The notes beneath the pieces are model-generated. The model did no database searches. It worked only from the letters and a program-made list of their open reading frames with translations, and had not been told where the DNA came from. From assembly GCF_023156195.1 (NCBI RefSeq), contig NZ_JAKUKA010000001.1:5681001-5745000 (forward strand): DNA of 64,000 nucleotides, given 5' to 3'. Position 1 is the stretch's first letter. Each line of letters starts with the position of its first letter. Positions 38,067 to 48,769 of the stretch are shown here, piece by piece. This stretch comes from Chitinophaga sedimenti (GTDB taxonomy: Bacteria > Bacteroidota > Bacteroidia > Chitinophagales > Chitinophagaceae). Both the position numbers and the translations under genes were made by a program.

Positions 38067-39040
38067 AACGCATTTTTTTGGGCGCTACGCCGTATTTCTT
38101 TTAAAGAGATCGCTGAAGTGGGAAAGGGTAGCAAAGCCGCATTCGTAGGCTATTTCCGTAAGACTTTTGTCATCTTTTTTAAGTGCTTTCAAGGCATACT
38201 CCATGCGGGCATTACGCAGGTAGGAGAACACTGTGGACCCAAACAGCTGTTTAAAACCTGCTTTAAGTTTGAATTCATTTAATCCGCTTAGCCGGGATAG
38301 TTCAGATAAAGAAGGGGTATAAGCAATATCGTTCAGCAGCATGTCGCGAACAGCATAAAGTTTCCGCAGGTCTGCGCTGGTAAGGCGGATGGCGCCGCCG
38401 AGGCTGTCTTCAGTTTCGAACTGCTCGCACTGCAATGCCAATAGTTCAAGCACTTTCGATTCGATGAGCAAACGTTTTGCGGAAGCCTGGTACGGAATGC
38501 TTTTGAAGCTGCGGAGCAATTCCAGCATCCGCATGCTTACGCGAAAGTTTTTTGCTTCGGAAAGTGAAAAACTCTTTCCCGACGCCACGCTGTCTGCAAT
38601 TGTTTCCATAAATTTTCCACCGCCATTCGCCAATGCCGAAAACCGTTCGGGTGTAAAGCTGATGATTGACAGGCGCAGGTTTTGCTGCTTTTCGAAAAGC
38701 GTAAGGTCGGTGGAATAAGCGCTGAAGAGCAGGTTATGCTGCATGGCCGAAATTTCCCAGGCCTGTTTGGCTTGCGTCGTGATCGTTCCTTTTTCCACAA
38801 AAACAGGCTGATCATTTTAGGTGCATCTATCGTGCGCACCTGTATCCCTTCCGGGATATTCACGTTGTGCATGGCAATGTGGGTACCGCCGTAACGGATT
38901 TCACTGGCCTCACTTTTCCAGTAGGGTTCGTCGGTTTGGTAGCTGATTTCTTCGTAGTTCGGGCCGGAAACCTGCCCCAATGCCGGCATTTCGGTACTGG
39001 AGAGAAGCTCGTTATGTTTGTTGGAGATAATAACTTTCAT
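38067..39040 (-). CDS. AraC-family transcriptional regulator (two frame breaks)
   Basis: About 325 residues after restoring bases near 38802 (A5/T5 run) and 38097. The N-terminal half is a sensor domain of unknown ligand (EISYQTDEPYWKSEASEI). The C-terminal part carries two helix-turn-helix units: SLSELSRLSGLNEFKLKAGF and LTEIAYECGFATLSHFSDLF, ending FKRKYGVAPKK. This resembles PchR-type AraC regulators of siderophore genes, which also respond through such an N-terminal domain. No clear target gene is adjacent. Confidence 0.82.
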
Positions 39041-39304
39041 GTTGGCGGTTTCCGGTTCGTACTATGAATATACGGTTTTAGCCCCAACAGGTGACCACTG
39101 ACGGCCGGTATTCTGGAACGACCGGGAGTTTAAACAGTGCAGGCGAACCCGGTTTGTTTTTACCTGAAATGGAAGAAAAAGGCCTGATGCGCAGTTTTTT
39201 GTGACGCGGGGAAATCTGGCAGGATGTGACACGACCGTTTAAGCAGCCCAGCTGTAATTCTTTCCGGTTTGATGTTTGTGTTGGTATGGCTAAATGTTAC
39301 TGTC

Positions 39305-39514
39305 ATGAAACACCTTCCACTCTTCGGAATAGTCTTTTCCATTATGGCCCTGGCGGCCTGTAACCAGCATTCACAGAATACGCCCGGCGTTCCGGATTCA
39401 TCGGAGATCAGTACCCGGGAAAGTGATACCTCGCTTATTAATAATAAGCCGGACAGTACCAAAACGCCGGGCCCGACTATTGAAAAGGACACTGTGCAGC
39501 ATAAGACGGAATAG
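39305..39514 (+). CDS. Small lipoprotein, 69 aa
   Basis: ATG 39305 (MKHLPLFGIVFSIM) begins a lipoprotein signal with lipobox ALAAC, followed by a short polar tail rich in Ser, Thr, Asp and Pro and no fold. An in-frame upstream ATG (39272) would spoil the signal. Such low-complexity lipoproteins are common in this group and of unknown role. Confidence 0.65.
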   Translation: MKHLPLFGIVFSIMALAACNQHSQNTPGVPDSSEISTRESDTSLINNKPDSTKTPGPTIEKDTVQHKTE

Positions 39515-39547
39515 ATCACAAAGGCCGGAGCATGCTCCCGGCCTTGT

Positions 39548-40438
39548 CTACGGTTCCTTTGCGTAAGTGATTTTCCGCTTGACGATGTATGTGTAAGACG
39601 ACGTAAACTTTTCTTCTTTACTTGTCCAGTTGCCGGTCTTGTCATACACGTAATTGATATAGGAGGAATCAGGCGTGCTGATGGCAACAATGCCTGCGCT
39701 GCCGCCAATGATATTGTTGTCATCCTCCGATGTCCGCGAAAGCTGGTTGCCATATTGGTCGTACGTGTAACAGGTGATGCGGTCAACTTTCCCGCTTTCA
39801 TAGGCGGTGCTGCGGACGAGGTTGTTCTGCTTATCGTAGGCTTCCAGGCGATCGCTCATAAGAATATCTTTATCATTACGCCAGACACGATGTACATACA
39901 TGGTGTCGTTCGATTCCCGGAAGTAACACATCTCTTTTTCCTGGCCGCGCATAGCTATTTTCAAACTATCATCTTTACCGTAATATTTAAACATGTCCCA
40001 CTCTTCCGGCTTGCCATCCATGTAACGGTCGCGGCTTGCCTGGAAAATGTCCTTTTCGTGGAAATAAAATGTGTCTTTGTCGAACGGGCGTCCATTTACC
40101 GTTTCGTCGATGAGGGTTAACCGGTTCAGCTCATCATATTTTAGTGTGATAAGATGATCGGGGCGGCCCCGTTTTTTGTCGGTCACTTTTACAAGCCGGC
40201 CTTGTTCGTAGAAGTACTCGAAGTAGAACGTATCGATATAATCCGAAGGACCTTTAATGACTATTTCTTCCACTTTAATAGGGTGACCTAACGGTTGCGA
40301 AGGATCAAAGAGGGTAGGGACGTCATAGAAAATCTTCCGGAAGATGGCGGCTTTTCGCGCGCCCATGATGCGGTCTTCCGGGTTAGAAGGCTGGTTGCAC
40401 GCCATGAGGACGAGCAGCAGCAGGATTGGGTATTTCAT
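39548..40438 (-). CDS. Lipoprotein with RHS-like repeat strands
   Basis: From ATG 40438 (MKYPILLLLVLMAC) a 296-residue lipoprotein with a clear lipobox. The body contains repeated short strands with Y-D-x-x-N and Y-x-x-x-G patterns (LITLKYDELNRLTLIDE, LEAYDKQNNLVRSTAY, YTYDQYGNQLSR, NYVYDKTGNWTS), as in RHS/YD-repeat beta-structures. A membrane-anchored beta-rich protein without a known enzymatic role. Translation is unlikely to start at the upstream ATGs, which precede the signal peptide. Confidence 0.75.
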   Translation of the reverse strand: MKYPILLLLVLMACNQPSNPEDRIMGARKAAIFRKIFYDVPTLFDPSQPLGHPIKVEEIVIKGPSDYIDTFYFEYFYEQGRLVKVTDKKRGRPDHLITLKYDELNRLTLIDETVNGRPFDKDTFYFHEKDIFQASRDRYMDGKPEEWDMFKYYGKDDSLKIAMRGQEKEMCYFRESNDTMYVHRVWRNDKDILMSDRLEAYDKQNNLVRSTAYESGKVDRITCYTYDQYGNQLSRTSEDDNNIIGGSAGIVAISTPDSSYINYVYDKTGNWTSKEEKFTSSYTYIVKRKITYAKEP

Positions 40439-40592
40439 GGTATGGGTGTATTTGGCACGTGTAAGATAGTGAAAATGTGTACAGGTGTCTATCAACTTTT
40501 GATGCCTTACATTCCCGAGGCAATTTTTCCCTTTTCACAGCCCCGTTTTTTACGCTTAATAATTACTTAACACTCGCATCACATTCATCTTT

Positions 40593-40600
40593 TAATTTTG
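40593..40600 (+). promoter_or_regulatory. Bacteroidota -7 promoter element TAATTTTG
   Basis: TAATTTTG fits the TAnnTTTG consensus and lies 24 bases before the ATG of the ECF sigma factor. The -33 element is weak (TTAACA near 40567). Confidence 0.45.
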
Positions 40601-40624
40601 TTGCCGTCGAATACTTCGCAGGTA

Positions 40625-41211
40625 ATGGCACAAAAGGTAACAGAATTATCAGACGGCTTACTTTTACAACAATCCGATAAAGGAGACCATCTCGCCTTTA
40701 ACGAATTGTTCCGCCGCTATTTTTCCAAACTTTATAAATACACCCTCAGCTTTACTAAAGATAACCTCGTTGCCGAAGAACTGGTGATGGACGTTATGCT
40801 CAGCCTCTGGCAACGCAGGGGCAGTATCGTCGTGGCCGACAGCCTCAGCCCTTATTTGTTTAAGGCGATGAAAAATACGCTGATCAATCACTGGCGGAAA
40901 AAAGCTTTGGAAACTACGGGTATTGGTGAAAACCTGGACTATGCGGATACCCGCTCCGCCGATCATGATATGCTTACGACAGAACTACATGATCAGTATA
41001 AGCTGCACCTGGAAGCGTTGAGCCCTCAGCGTAAAAGGTGTTCGAAATGAGCCGGGATGAGGACCTCACCTACCCGGAAATAGCTACCCGACTAAACCTG
41101 TCTGTGAGAACGGTGGAACATCACATGAGTGCATCGCTCGTTATTTTACGCAAGAAATTGAAAACCATTGCCGATCCGACGATTATACTGATCGTTGTGC
41201 TGCTTTCCTGA
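40625..41211 (+). CDS. ECF RNA polymerase sigma factor, FecI-like (one frame break)
   Basis: ATG 40625 gives MAQKVTELSDGLLLQ; the region 2 block HLAFNELFRRYFSKLYKYTLS and region 2.4 LSLWQRR are clear. A break near 41036 (AAGG/TGTT) separates region 4, which continues VFEMSRDEDLTYPEIATRL, a helix-turn-helix, and ends RKKLKTIADP followed by a hydrophobic tail (TIILIVVLLS). About 195 residues. It is the first gene of a FecI-FecR-TonB receptor unit and should direct transcription of the receptor genes when the cognate ligand is bound. Confidence 0.88.
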
Positions 41212-41276
41212 ATATTTTTTATTGGGTATTAGGGGTGCGCCTGTTTTTTTGTGTTGTATAGTGTATAAGCACAAGA

Positions 41277-42264
41277 ATGGAACATCCCGTAGATAAAGCA
41301 CTTCTCAGAAAATTCATAGATAACCGCTGTACGCCCATGGAAATGGAGCGTGTTCGCCAGTTCTGGAACAGCCGGGGGCTGACCAGCTTATGGAAGAAAT
41401 TCTCGATGAGCGCTGGATGGACATAGACGATGAGCCGGTATCGGAGGCGCAGCTACAGGTATGGCAGGATAAATTCAACCGCAAAGTTGCGGGGCTGGAA
41501 CCTTTGCGGGGTAAAAAGTTCAGGGTGGTGTCGCTCCTGAAGTATGCGGCAGCGGCGGCATTGATCGTTACGGTGGGCGGTTATAGCTGGCATCAAATGC
41601 ATAAGGCAGATAAGCCGGTCGCTATGCTGGAAAGCGCCACCACGGCAGGAAAGCTGCTGAAGATTTTACTACCTGACAGCACGGTGGTGTACCTGAACGC
41701 CGAAAGCCGGCTGCAATATCCCGAAGCATTCACTGGTGATAATAGAACGGTTAGCCTGGAGGGCGAAGCTTTCTTTGAAGTAAAGCAAGACGGGCAACAT
41801 CCGTTTTTGTGACGACGGATAAGCTGCGCGTGCAGGTGTTAGGAACTTCTTTTAATGTCAGGTCTTACCATGACGATGAAGCGATAGCGGTAGCCGTGGC
41901 TACCGGCATGGTAAGCGTCACTGTCCCCGGACAAAATGCGCCGGCCAGTATCCTGCTGCCGGATCATGAACTGATCTATGGCCGCCATTCGGGCCAGTTA
42001 CAGGTGGCTGCGGTGGATGCTGCCGACAGCAGGGCCTGGGAAAAAGGATCATTTGTATTCAACTACGAAACACTGGAAAATATTACGAAACGCCTTTCAA
42101 GATGGTATGGTGTAGAGTTCGTGTTCGGGAATCCCGCCTTGTTGCAAAAGCGCTTTAAGCTGAAGATGAAGAACGAAAAGCTGAAAAACATCATGGAGGC
42201 GCTCAGCATAGCCGGAGATGGCTTTCAATACGAGATCAACGGAAAAGAAGTGACGATCAAATAA
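41277..42264 (+). CDS. FecR-family anti-sigma factor (two frame breaks)
   Basis: ATG 41277 (MEHPVDKALLRKFIDN) opens a FecR with cytosolic N-terminal domain, one membrane span (LLKYAAAAALIVTVGGYSW), the FecR domain (KILLPDSTVVYLNAESRLQYP, VSLEGEAFFEV, LGTSFNVRSY) and a C-terminal DUF4974 domain (FNYETLENITKRLSRWYGVEF ending DGFQYEINGKEVTIK). Breaks lie in G5 at about 41371 and T5 at about 41808. It transmits the receptor signal to the sigma factor. Length about 329 residues is normal. Confidence 0.9.
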
Positions 42265-42340
42265 GCCTAAAAACAATAATTGTATATGATCCTATAACCA
42301 AGCCAACAAATCAGCAACAGGAAAGGATCTTAAAAGGAAA

Positions 42341-42368
42341 GAAGCGGAGGGGTCGAGGCCTCCGCTTC
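42341..42368 (+). promoter_or_regulatory. Hairpin between FecR and the TonB receptor, possible attenuator
   Basis: GAAGCGGAGG (42341-42350) pairs perfectly with CCTCCGCTTC (42359-42368) around an eight-base loop. No T-run follows, so it is more likely an RNA-stability or attenuation element than a full terminator. It separates regulator genes from the highly expressed receptor gene. Confidence 0.5.
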
Positions 42369-42391
42369 GGTAGCCTTTGGATCTATTGATA

Positions 42392-45300
42392 ATGCGTACA
42401 ACAAATCATGTAAAAAAGCTATGTGCAATTCTACGAAAAAAAAGGAATGTAATTAAACACCTATGTGCAATGACGAGGTTCGCCTTTTTAGTACTGGTCA
42501 CTATTTTAACGGTGGCGGGTACGAGTGTAGCCGAAGTGGTAAAGTCGCAGGGGATGGACGAGGTAAGGGTTTCCATCAATTTTAAGGGCGCCCACCTGGA
42601 CCAGGTGCTGGATGCCCTGGAACGGCAGTCTGGCTTCTCTTTCGCCTATCCGCAGGAAATCGGGAAACTGGCTCCGTTTAGCATCAATGTGCAAAATGAA
42701 ACCCTGCTCGCTACACTGCGCCAGTTATCAGCGGAGCATCGCCTGGTATTTAAGCCGGTCGGAAGTCTTATTTCTGTAAGCCGGCAGGCTAAGCCCGGCC
42801 GGATCAGCGGTAAAATTATTGATGAAAGGGAGGAAGTACTGCCCGGCGCAACTATAAAGGTGTTGCAGACGGGACAGGTAGCGCAAAGCGGCCCGGATGG
42901 TTCGTACCAGCTATCGCTGCAGCCCGGCACGTACACTGTAGAAGTAAGTTACATCTCCTTCCAGACGAAACGCATCACCGAAGTGGTGGTAACTGAAGAC
43001 CGCGCCACCAAATTGGATGTAGTGCTGCGCGTGGCTACCAGCAGCCTGAAGCAGGTGGTGGTAACGGGAAAATACAAAACGGAAAGCACCGCGGCGCTGT
43101 ACTTGCGTCAGAAGAACGATGCAGGTATTACCAACGGTATCAGCCGTGAACAGATGGCTGCACTGCCGGACAAAAATATCGGCGAAACACTGAAAAGGAT
43201 ATCCGGCGTATCCACAAACGATAGCCGCCGGGTGGTGGTGCGTGGTATTGCCGAGCGGTACAACCTTGCTATGATGGATGGCGCTCAGCTGCCCAGCACC
43301 GACGTACAGATCCGCGATTTTGAATTCGATATCGTGCCAACTAATCTGATCGATAATGTAGTGGTGAACAAAACTTCTACGCCTGATATGAGTTTCGGTT
43401 TCGGTGGCGGACTGGTACAAATCAATACGCTCGCGGTGCCGGAAGAGAATTTTATAACAGTCAGCGCGGGCGTGAAATATATTACCGGCAGAACAGGTAA
43501 AGATTTTCTCGGGTATGGCCGTGGTAAAAATGACTACCTCGGTTTTGATGATGGCGGCCGCGATCATTTTCCGGACCAACTGATTACTTTCAGCCAGCAG
43601 AATTATACGCCCAATAATCCATATGGTACGCCTACGCCGGGTGTAACGCCGGTTACGCCCGCGATGATAGCGGAGCAAAACAAAAAGATCGGCGGCCTGG
43701 AGCGTCTGGGCGCCCGTACCTACACTGCGTTGCCCGGACAAACCTACCAGTTCAGCCTTGGGCGTGTATATCAACTTAAAAACAGCCGCTTCGGCTTTGT
43801 AGGCTCGCTGAGTTACCGGAATGAACAGAGCATGGATGATATCTCCAATTTTGGCCGGGGTGAATGGGAGAAGTTGGGCAACACCCGTGTGGACGTTGCT
43901 ACCGGTAAAGTGGAGAACCCTACTTATGCCAACCAGTATAATTTCAATACCAGCTGGGGTGCGCTTGTAAACGTTGGGTGGACCGGTAAAAATCACAAGA
44001 TTACTGCCCGTAATTTCTATTCCCGCATGTTTGCCAACCAGTTCTCGCGTATTGTAGGCTGGGGAAATGATATAGGCGGAGACGATCCGGCTATCCGGGA
44101 GTATGATCGTCCCAAGTTTATTGACCTGTTGCAAAACCGCATCAATGGTGAGCATATTTTCGGGGCTTTCCGTTTCGATTGGAGCGTGTCGCGCAACAAG
44201 GTTAAAAACGTGGAGCAGGATGCGACAGAAGCATGGCTCAATACTTACAACACCCTCAACGGCAAGCATTACAACGTGATCGTAAATGGCGTTACCAACC
44301 CGGGTGCGGGTACGTTTAACCGCTCGCAGTACAAGTATGGAGAAACTAACCAGGCGCTTGACGGGGCTATCAGTTATAACTTTAAGGTATTAAAGCAGAA
44401 GCAGGTTTTTAAAACCGGTTATCAGTTCATACACCGGCAGGGGAGTATGATTGGGTGATTTTGCCAATCGGTACCGTGCAGCCAACAGGGAGCATTTATA
44501 ATTACCTGCCGTTACAGAAATGGGGACAGTTTTGCATTCAACGACCCGTTAAAAGACCTGATGTATTATCCTGCGGCGTTTTCCCGCAACGGTTATGAGG
44601 GCCGGAACCTGAACCATGCTGTTTACGGAATGATGGATAATCGTTTCACCAGCTGGATGCGGCTGGTGTGGGGCCTGCGGGCGGAATACTACCAGTACGA
44701 GCGCTTGCGGAGCGGCCCTAACGACCTGGCGATCGATGCCATGATCAAACGGGAGGAAAGCCAGCGGTTCGTGGACCCGGCTTCCGGTAAAATTGTAACG
44801 CCCTTTGCAAACCCGGAAACGGAAGAGAAAGCCTGGCGTTACCTGCCTTCCGCCAGCCTTACGCTCACACCGCGTGCTGATGTCAATATTCGTGCGGCCT
44901 ATGCACAGTCTGTTACTCGCCCGGCGCTGATCGAGAACTCGCGTATGATCCGTTACGACCCGGCCATTGCCGCTTTCCGTCGTACGGATGGCGTACTGTC
45001 GACCGTGATCGATCATTACGACCTGCGTTTCGAATGGTATCCTAAGCCTGGCGAGGTGCTTTCTTTTGGTGCTTTTTATAAGTATTTTGATAAACCGGTA
45101 GAACAATACCGTACCCAGCCCGATGCTACCGGACGTATATACCTGATTACCCAAAACTCTGAGTGGGCAAAAGTAAAAGGCACGGAATTCGACTTGCGTA
45201 AAAGCTTTGGCTTTATGAACCCGCACCTGGACTTCTGGACGACCTGTACCTGAGCGCTAACCTGACGTTGCAAACATCCGATGTGCAGGCCAGCACGTAC

Positions 45301-45870
45301 CAGGGTAAAGCGATGACCGATGATAAATATGGTAATCAGTATGAGTACCGTACCAAAAAGCTGCTGCGGGAGAAACGCCCCCTGTACGGCCAGGTGCCCG
45401 TACTGTACAATATTGCCCTGCAATACGCCGGCGATCGTTTAGGCGCTAACGTGGCCTTTAATCACATGGGGTATAAAACCTTTGCTACTGGTATAGCCCC
45501 CAACATCGTGGAATATGAACGTCCCCGCGGACAGCTCGATGCGCAACTGAGCTATCGTTTCCTAAAGAATAAGAAGCTGCAGACCCGCCTCAATATTACC
45601 AACCTGCTGGATAATCCTTACCGTTTTTACATCAACAGCGACGAAACTTACCAGTTGCAGCCACAATGGAGAGGTCTTCCCGGATCAGCTATCACGGCTA
45701 CGGAATGGGCGGATATCTATGAGTGGAAGTATGGTTTTTCCCGGAAATATGAAAAGGGGTATTGGGAAACATCGGAAGACGGCAAATCCAAAACAAGGGT
45801 GGGTGACAAAGACACCTTCTTCCGCAAAGTGGGTACTTCCTTCAGCCTGAACATTTCTTATTCTTTCTAA
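42392..45870 (+). CDS. TonB-dependent receptor with STN and carboxypeptidase-like domains (two frame breaks)
   Basis: Three frames (breaks near 44455 and 45240) form an outer-membrane receptor of about 1,160 residues. After a long basic leader and signal segment (FLVLVTILTVAGTSVA) come an STN domain (VSINFKGAHLDQVLDALE), which contacts FecR, a carboxypeptidase-regulatory-like beta domain (GKIIDEREEVLPGATIKVL), the plug (ISREQMAALPDKNIGETLKR, RVVVRGIAERYNLAMMDG, DNVVVNKTSTPDMSFGFGGG), and a barrel ending in SFSLNISYSF. The STN domain and the upstream sigma/FecR genes show a transcription-signalling receptor. The ligand is unknown; no SusD-like gene follows. Confidence 0.92.
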
Positions 45871-45889
45871 ACCCATCAACAAAAGGAAA

Positions 45890-46702
45890 ATGAAACGATT
45901 AAATATAAGCCGCATGATACTGGCAGGTGTTTGCCTGTATGTACTGGCCGGTTGCAACAAGAGAGAAAGTGATTTACTTCACGAAGTGAACGTATTGCCT
46001 GTTTCGCTCAAGGGCTTTAACGGTGGTGGGCGGCCGCTCAGCGTGGCGCTGGACACTTTTAAAACAGCATTGCCGCCCGGCAGCGCCTTCGATTTTACGC
46101 AGGCAGTGTCGTTCCTGAACAATCATACCACAGTGAACCTCTCGATTACCGACGACGCGGATGGAAAGGTGTTGCTGGATACGACAATGACACAGGCGGA
46201 TGCGCCGGCACGAATCAACTTTGTTTACCTGGATGGAAAGGTGAGTGGTTTTCCGAAAGTGGCGCCGGTAGAAAGCGGCAAACTGAAAGTGAGTTTTATG
46301 TTCCGTCCAACGGTGACGAAGTACAGTGGCCCGGTTGACATTGCACTGGTGAAATACTATGTAACACCGAAAGTGATCGAGGAGATGGGCAGAATCAGGA
46401 ACGTGCGCCCCAATGTATATTCCGAAACACTGGCGCTTCCTACGTTTTCCACCGCGCCGCAGTTGTACAATGGTCAGCAGACGACCGTATCCTTCCGGGC
46501 GCTGATTTACAAGGCCGGAACGAATGAATACTATACGGAAGGCTCCGGGTATACCTGGAACATTACCACGACCAGCGTGCCTTTGCCCTCAGCAACGGCG
46601 TCGTCGTCGAAGGTGTTTATTTTTTATGAAACCCCGTCTGGCAACACCATGCGGTACACAAAAACTTTGAACTCTAAAATATGCGAACAACGATCAATAT
46701 AA
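45890..46702 (+). CDS. Lipoprotein of the TonB receptor unit, copy 1
   Basis: 270 residues with lipobox LAGC at residue 21. The mature part starts with a beta-domain holding VSLKGFNGGGRPLSVALDT, repeats a LSITDDADGKVLLDT strand block and INFVYLDGKVSG, and ends with a second beta domain. It begins 20 bases after the receptor stop and its stop lies inside the next gene. The same GFNGG/GYNGG and FVYLDG/FMYLDG signatures appear in the next gene, so the two are paralogues. Likely surface-exposed ligand-capture partners of the receptor, by position. Confidence 0.72.
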   Translation: MKRLNISRMILAGVCLYVLAGCNKRESDLLHEVNVLPVSLKGFNGGGRPLSVALDTFKTALPPGSAFDFTQAVSFLNNHTTVNLSITDDADGKVLLDTTMTQADAPARINFVYLDGKVSGFPKVAPVESGKLKVSFMFRPTVTKYSGPVDIALVKYYVTPKVIEEMGRIRNVRPNVYSETLALPTFSTAPQLYNGQQTTVSFRALIYKAGTNEYYTEGSGYTWNITTTSVPLPSATASSSKVFIFYETPSGNTMRYTKTLNSKICEQRSI

Positions 46703-47462
46703 AAATATCCTTGTTACTGCTGTTAACGGTATTTACCGCCTGCAACAAAGAAGAATTGGGGGCTGAGAAGGCGCTATATGTGGTGGTGAATGGTTATAAT
46801 GGTGGGGCTCACGCCACGGAGATAGCGATCGATACAACACGTTATTCCGCTACGCAGAAACTGGTGCAACCCAATGAAATTATAGGGTTTAGTACAATAT
46901 TTACGCATCGGCGGGAGCGGGGCGAAGTGCTGCTAACTTTCCGCGACACCCTGACGAAACAGGTGGTTTTCAGCAAACCAGTTAGCCTGTCCGATAACAA
47001 GGTGTCGGTCAATTTTATGTACCTGGATGGAAGCCACTGGAGGTTGCGCCGCCAGCCGCAGATACTGCCACGAATAAGCTACCATTTTATGTGCAATACA
47101 CCGACAGTGACGAGCCGTTCGATATGTTCCTGTATCGCCAGGATGCTAACACTGGTGAGGAATTCCGCTACCACCTGGCAAAGAACATCAAGCCTGGCAG
47201 CTGGGTACTGGTAAATTATGTGGCGCCGCCTGCATTCATGTCTGCAGTCTTCTTGAACCAGGCCAGTATCTACTGCACAAAGGCAGGGACTACCGATCAG
47301 TGGGCATTCGGGGATAATGAATACATGAGCAAATTGTCGGTCAGCGGCATGTTTTTGCCCGTCAACAATGAGAAGAGGTTGGTGCAGTCTTATTGTTTGC
47401 TGCCGAAAGACGGGCAGTTACAGTATGCGCGGATGTTCTTTTACCCGGACAGGGTGAGATAG
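46681..47462 (+). CDS. Lipoprotein of the TonB receptor unit, copy 2 (one frame break)
   Basis: ATG 46681 opens a lipoprotein signal (LLLLLTVFTAC). The frame breaks near 47036 and resumes as LPFYVQYTDSDEPFDMFLY to 47462, giving about 260 residues. It shares VVVNGYNGGAHATEIAIDT, VNFMYLDGS and a terminal domain with the previous lipoprotein, so it arose by duplication. A terminator follows at 47483-47515. Role inferred from context: outer-surface accessory of the TonB receptor. Confidence 0.72.
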
Positions 47463-47482
47463 ATGCTACATGATTGTAGAAA

Positions 47483-47515
47483 GGTGTGCGGCGGTCGGCT
47501 GCACACCTTTTTTTT
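47483..47515 (+). terminator. Terminator of the sigma-FecR-receptor unit
   Basis: GGTGTGC (47483-47489) pairs with GCACACC (47501-47507), with further partial pairing in the loop, followed by eight T residues. Confidence 0.85.
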
Positions 47516-47620
47516 ATGTTACCCGGGGCCGTAAAAGAAGTTTTCACTACAATATTGCGACTTTTGGATACATTTCCCCGTTGGCTATAGCGGAACTTCG
47601 CAGCAACAAAATGTAGTAAC

Positions 47621-48390
47621 ATGGATCTGAAAAACAGTACCATCCTGATTACGGGCGGAACCAGCGGTATAGGACTGGAATTTGTGCGGCAACTTACTGA
47701 ACTGGGCGCGGAGGTTATCGTCACAGGTCGTAACCGGGATACGCTTAATAATGTGAAAAGGCGTTTCCCGAAAATTCATATATTTCAAAGCGATGTGAGT
47801 AAGCCGGAAGATATCAAACGCCTGTACAATAACGTTACACGGCAGTTTCCCGGGCTAAACGTGATGATCAACAATGCGGGGAAATGCGGCTGATCGATTT
47901 GCAGGACGGCAGCGTCGACATAGCGGGTATCACCCGGGAAATAGACATTAATTTGTCCGGGCCCATCCACATGGTACAGCAATTCCTGCCACATCTGATC
48001 AATCAGCCATCTGCTGCTATTGTGAATGTTTCCTCCGCTATTGCCTTTATGGCGTATTCCTCGGCGCCTGTTTACAGCGCATCCAAAGCAGGCATACATG
48101 CTTACACGATGGCTTTGCGCCTGCAACTCGGCAAAACAAATGTGAAGGTATTTGAAGTAATACCTCCCGGCGTAAATACAAATCTGCAAAATAAATGGGC
48201 AAGAAAACCTGATCCCCGGCAGATGATGGAGGTGGATAAAATGGTAAGCTTTGCGGTCAAAGGGCTTTTAAATGATACGCCGGAGATTAAACCGTTTTTA
48301 GTTAAAGTGATAAAGATGTTGAGCAAGATCATGCCCGGCCAGCTGATGAAGTTCGGTCACCGGGAGTTTGAAAAGTTTAGAAATCGATAA
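47621..48390 (+). CDS. Short-chain dehydrogenase/reductase, DltE-like (one frame break)
   Basis: Joined across 47880 (GGGG/AAATG) the product has about 256 residues. It shows the SDR cofactor site TGGTSGIGLEFV, the NNAG motif, catalytic Ser in VNVSSAIAF, YSASKAG (YxxxK) and PPGVNTNL. The C-terminal DUF-like extension (KMLSKIMPGQLMKF) is typical of the DltE-like SDR group. It is followed 12 bases later by a small membrane protein and then by an AraC regulator, a three-gene group on the plus strand. Confidence 0.85.
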
Positions 48391-48402
48391 AAAGCAAACA
48401 TC

Positions 48403-48756
48403 ATGATTAAAAACTTAATTTCCCTGCTGTTGCTGATTATTGCGGTATCGCTCAGCTTTAAACACGCCTGGGATACACTAAATTTAAGCAACAATGCTGA
48501 ATCGGCGCAAATGATGGAAATGCTCGGTATCAGCAAACCGATGGTGCCTTTCCTGGGTGTTTTTATTTTTATTGTCGGCGTACTGCTGCTGATTCCCAAA
48601 ACGTTTTTCCTGGGGAATGTGCTAAATGCACTGTCTATTGTGCTGATAATGGCACTGGCGCTCCGGGCAGGCGATTTAAAAATGGCGCTGATAGAAATTC
48701 CTTTTCTGGCGATGCCATTGTTGATGATATGGCTAAAATATCCTTTTAGAAATTAA
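48403..48756 (+). CDS. DoxX-like small membrane protein
   Basis: 117 residues with four hydrophobic segments: LISLLLLIIAVSLSFKHAW, MVPFLGVFIFIVGVLLLIP, NVLNALSIVLIMALAL and FLAMPLLMIWLKY. The layout (four helices, first with KHAWDTL) resembles DoxX-like/SURF4-like small membrane proteins. Function unknown. It is sandwiched between SDR and AraC genes with 12-13 base gaps, so probably cotranscribed. Confidence 0.65.
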   Translation: MIKNLISLLLLIIAVSLSFKHAWDTLNLSNNAESAQMMEMLGISKPMVPFLGVFIFIVGVLLLIPKTFFLGNVLNALSIVLIMALALRAGDLKMALIEIPFLAMPLLMIWLKYPFRN

Positions 48757-48769
48757 ATATACCGCTATC

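Noticed and set aside
42911..44269. 452-codon antisense frame in the TonB receptor gene
   Set aside because: Length comes from the codon bias of the receptor on the opposite strand; the receptor domains are unambiguous in the plus frame.
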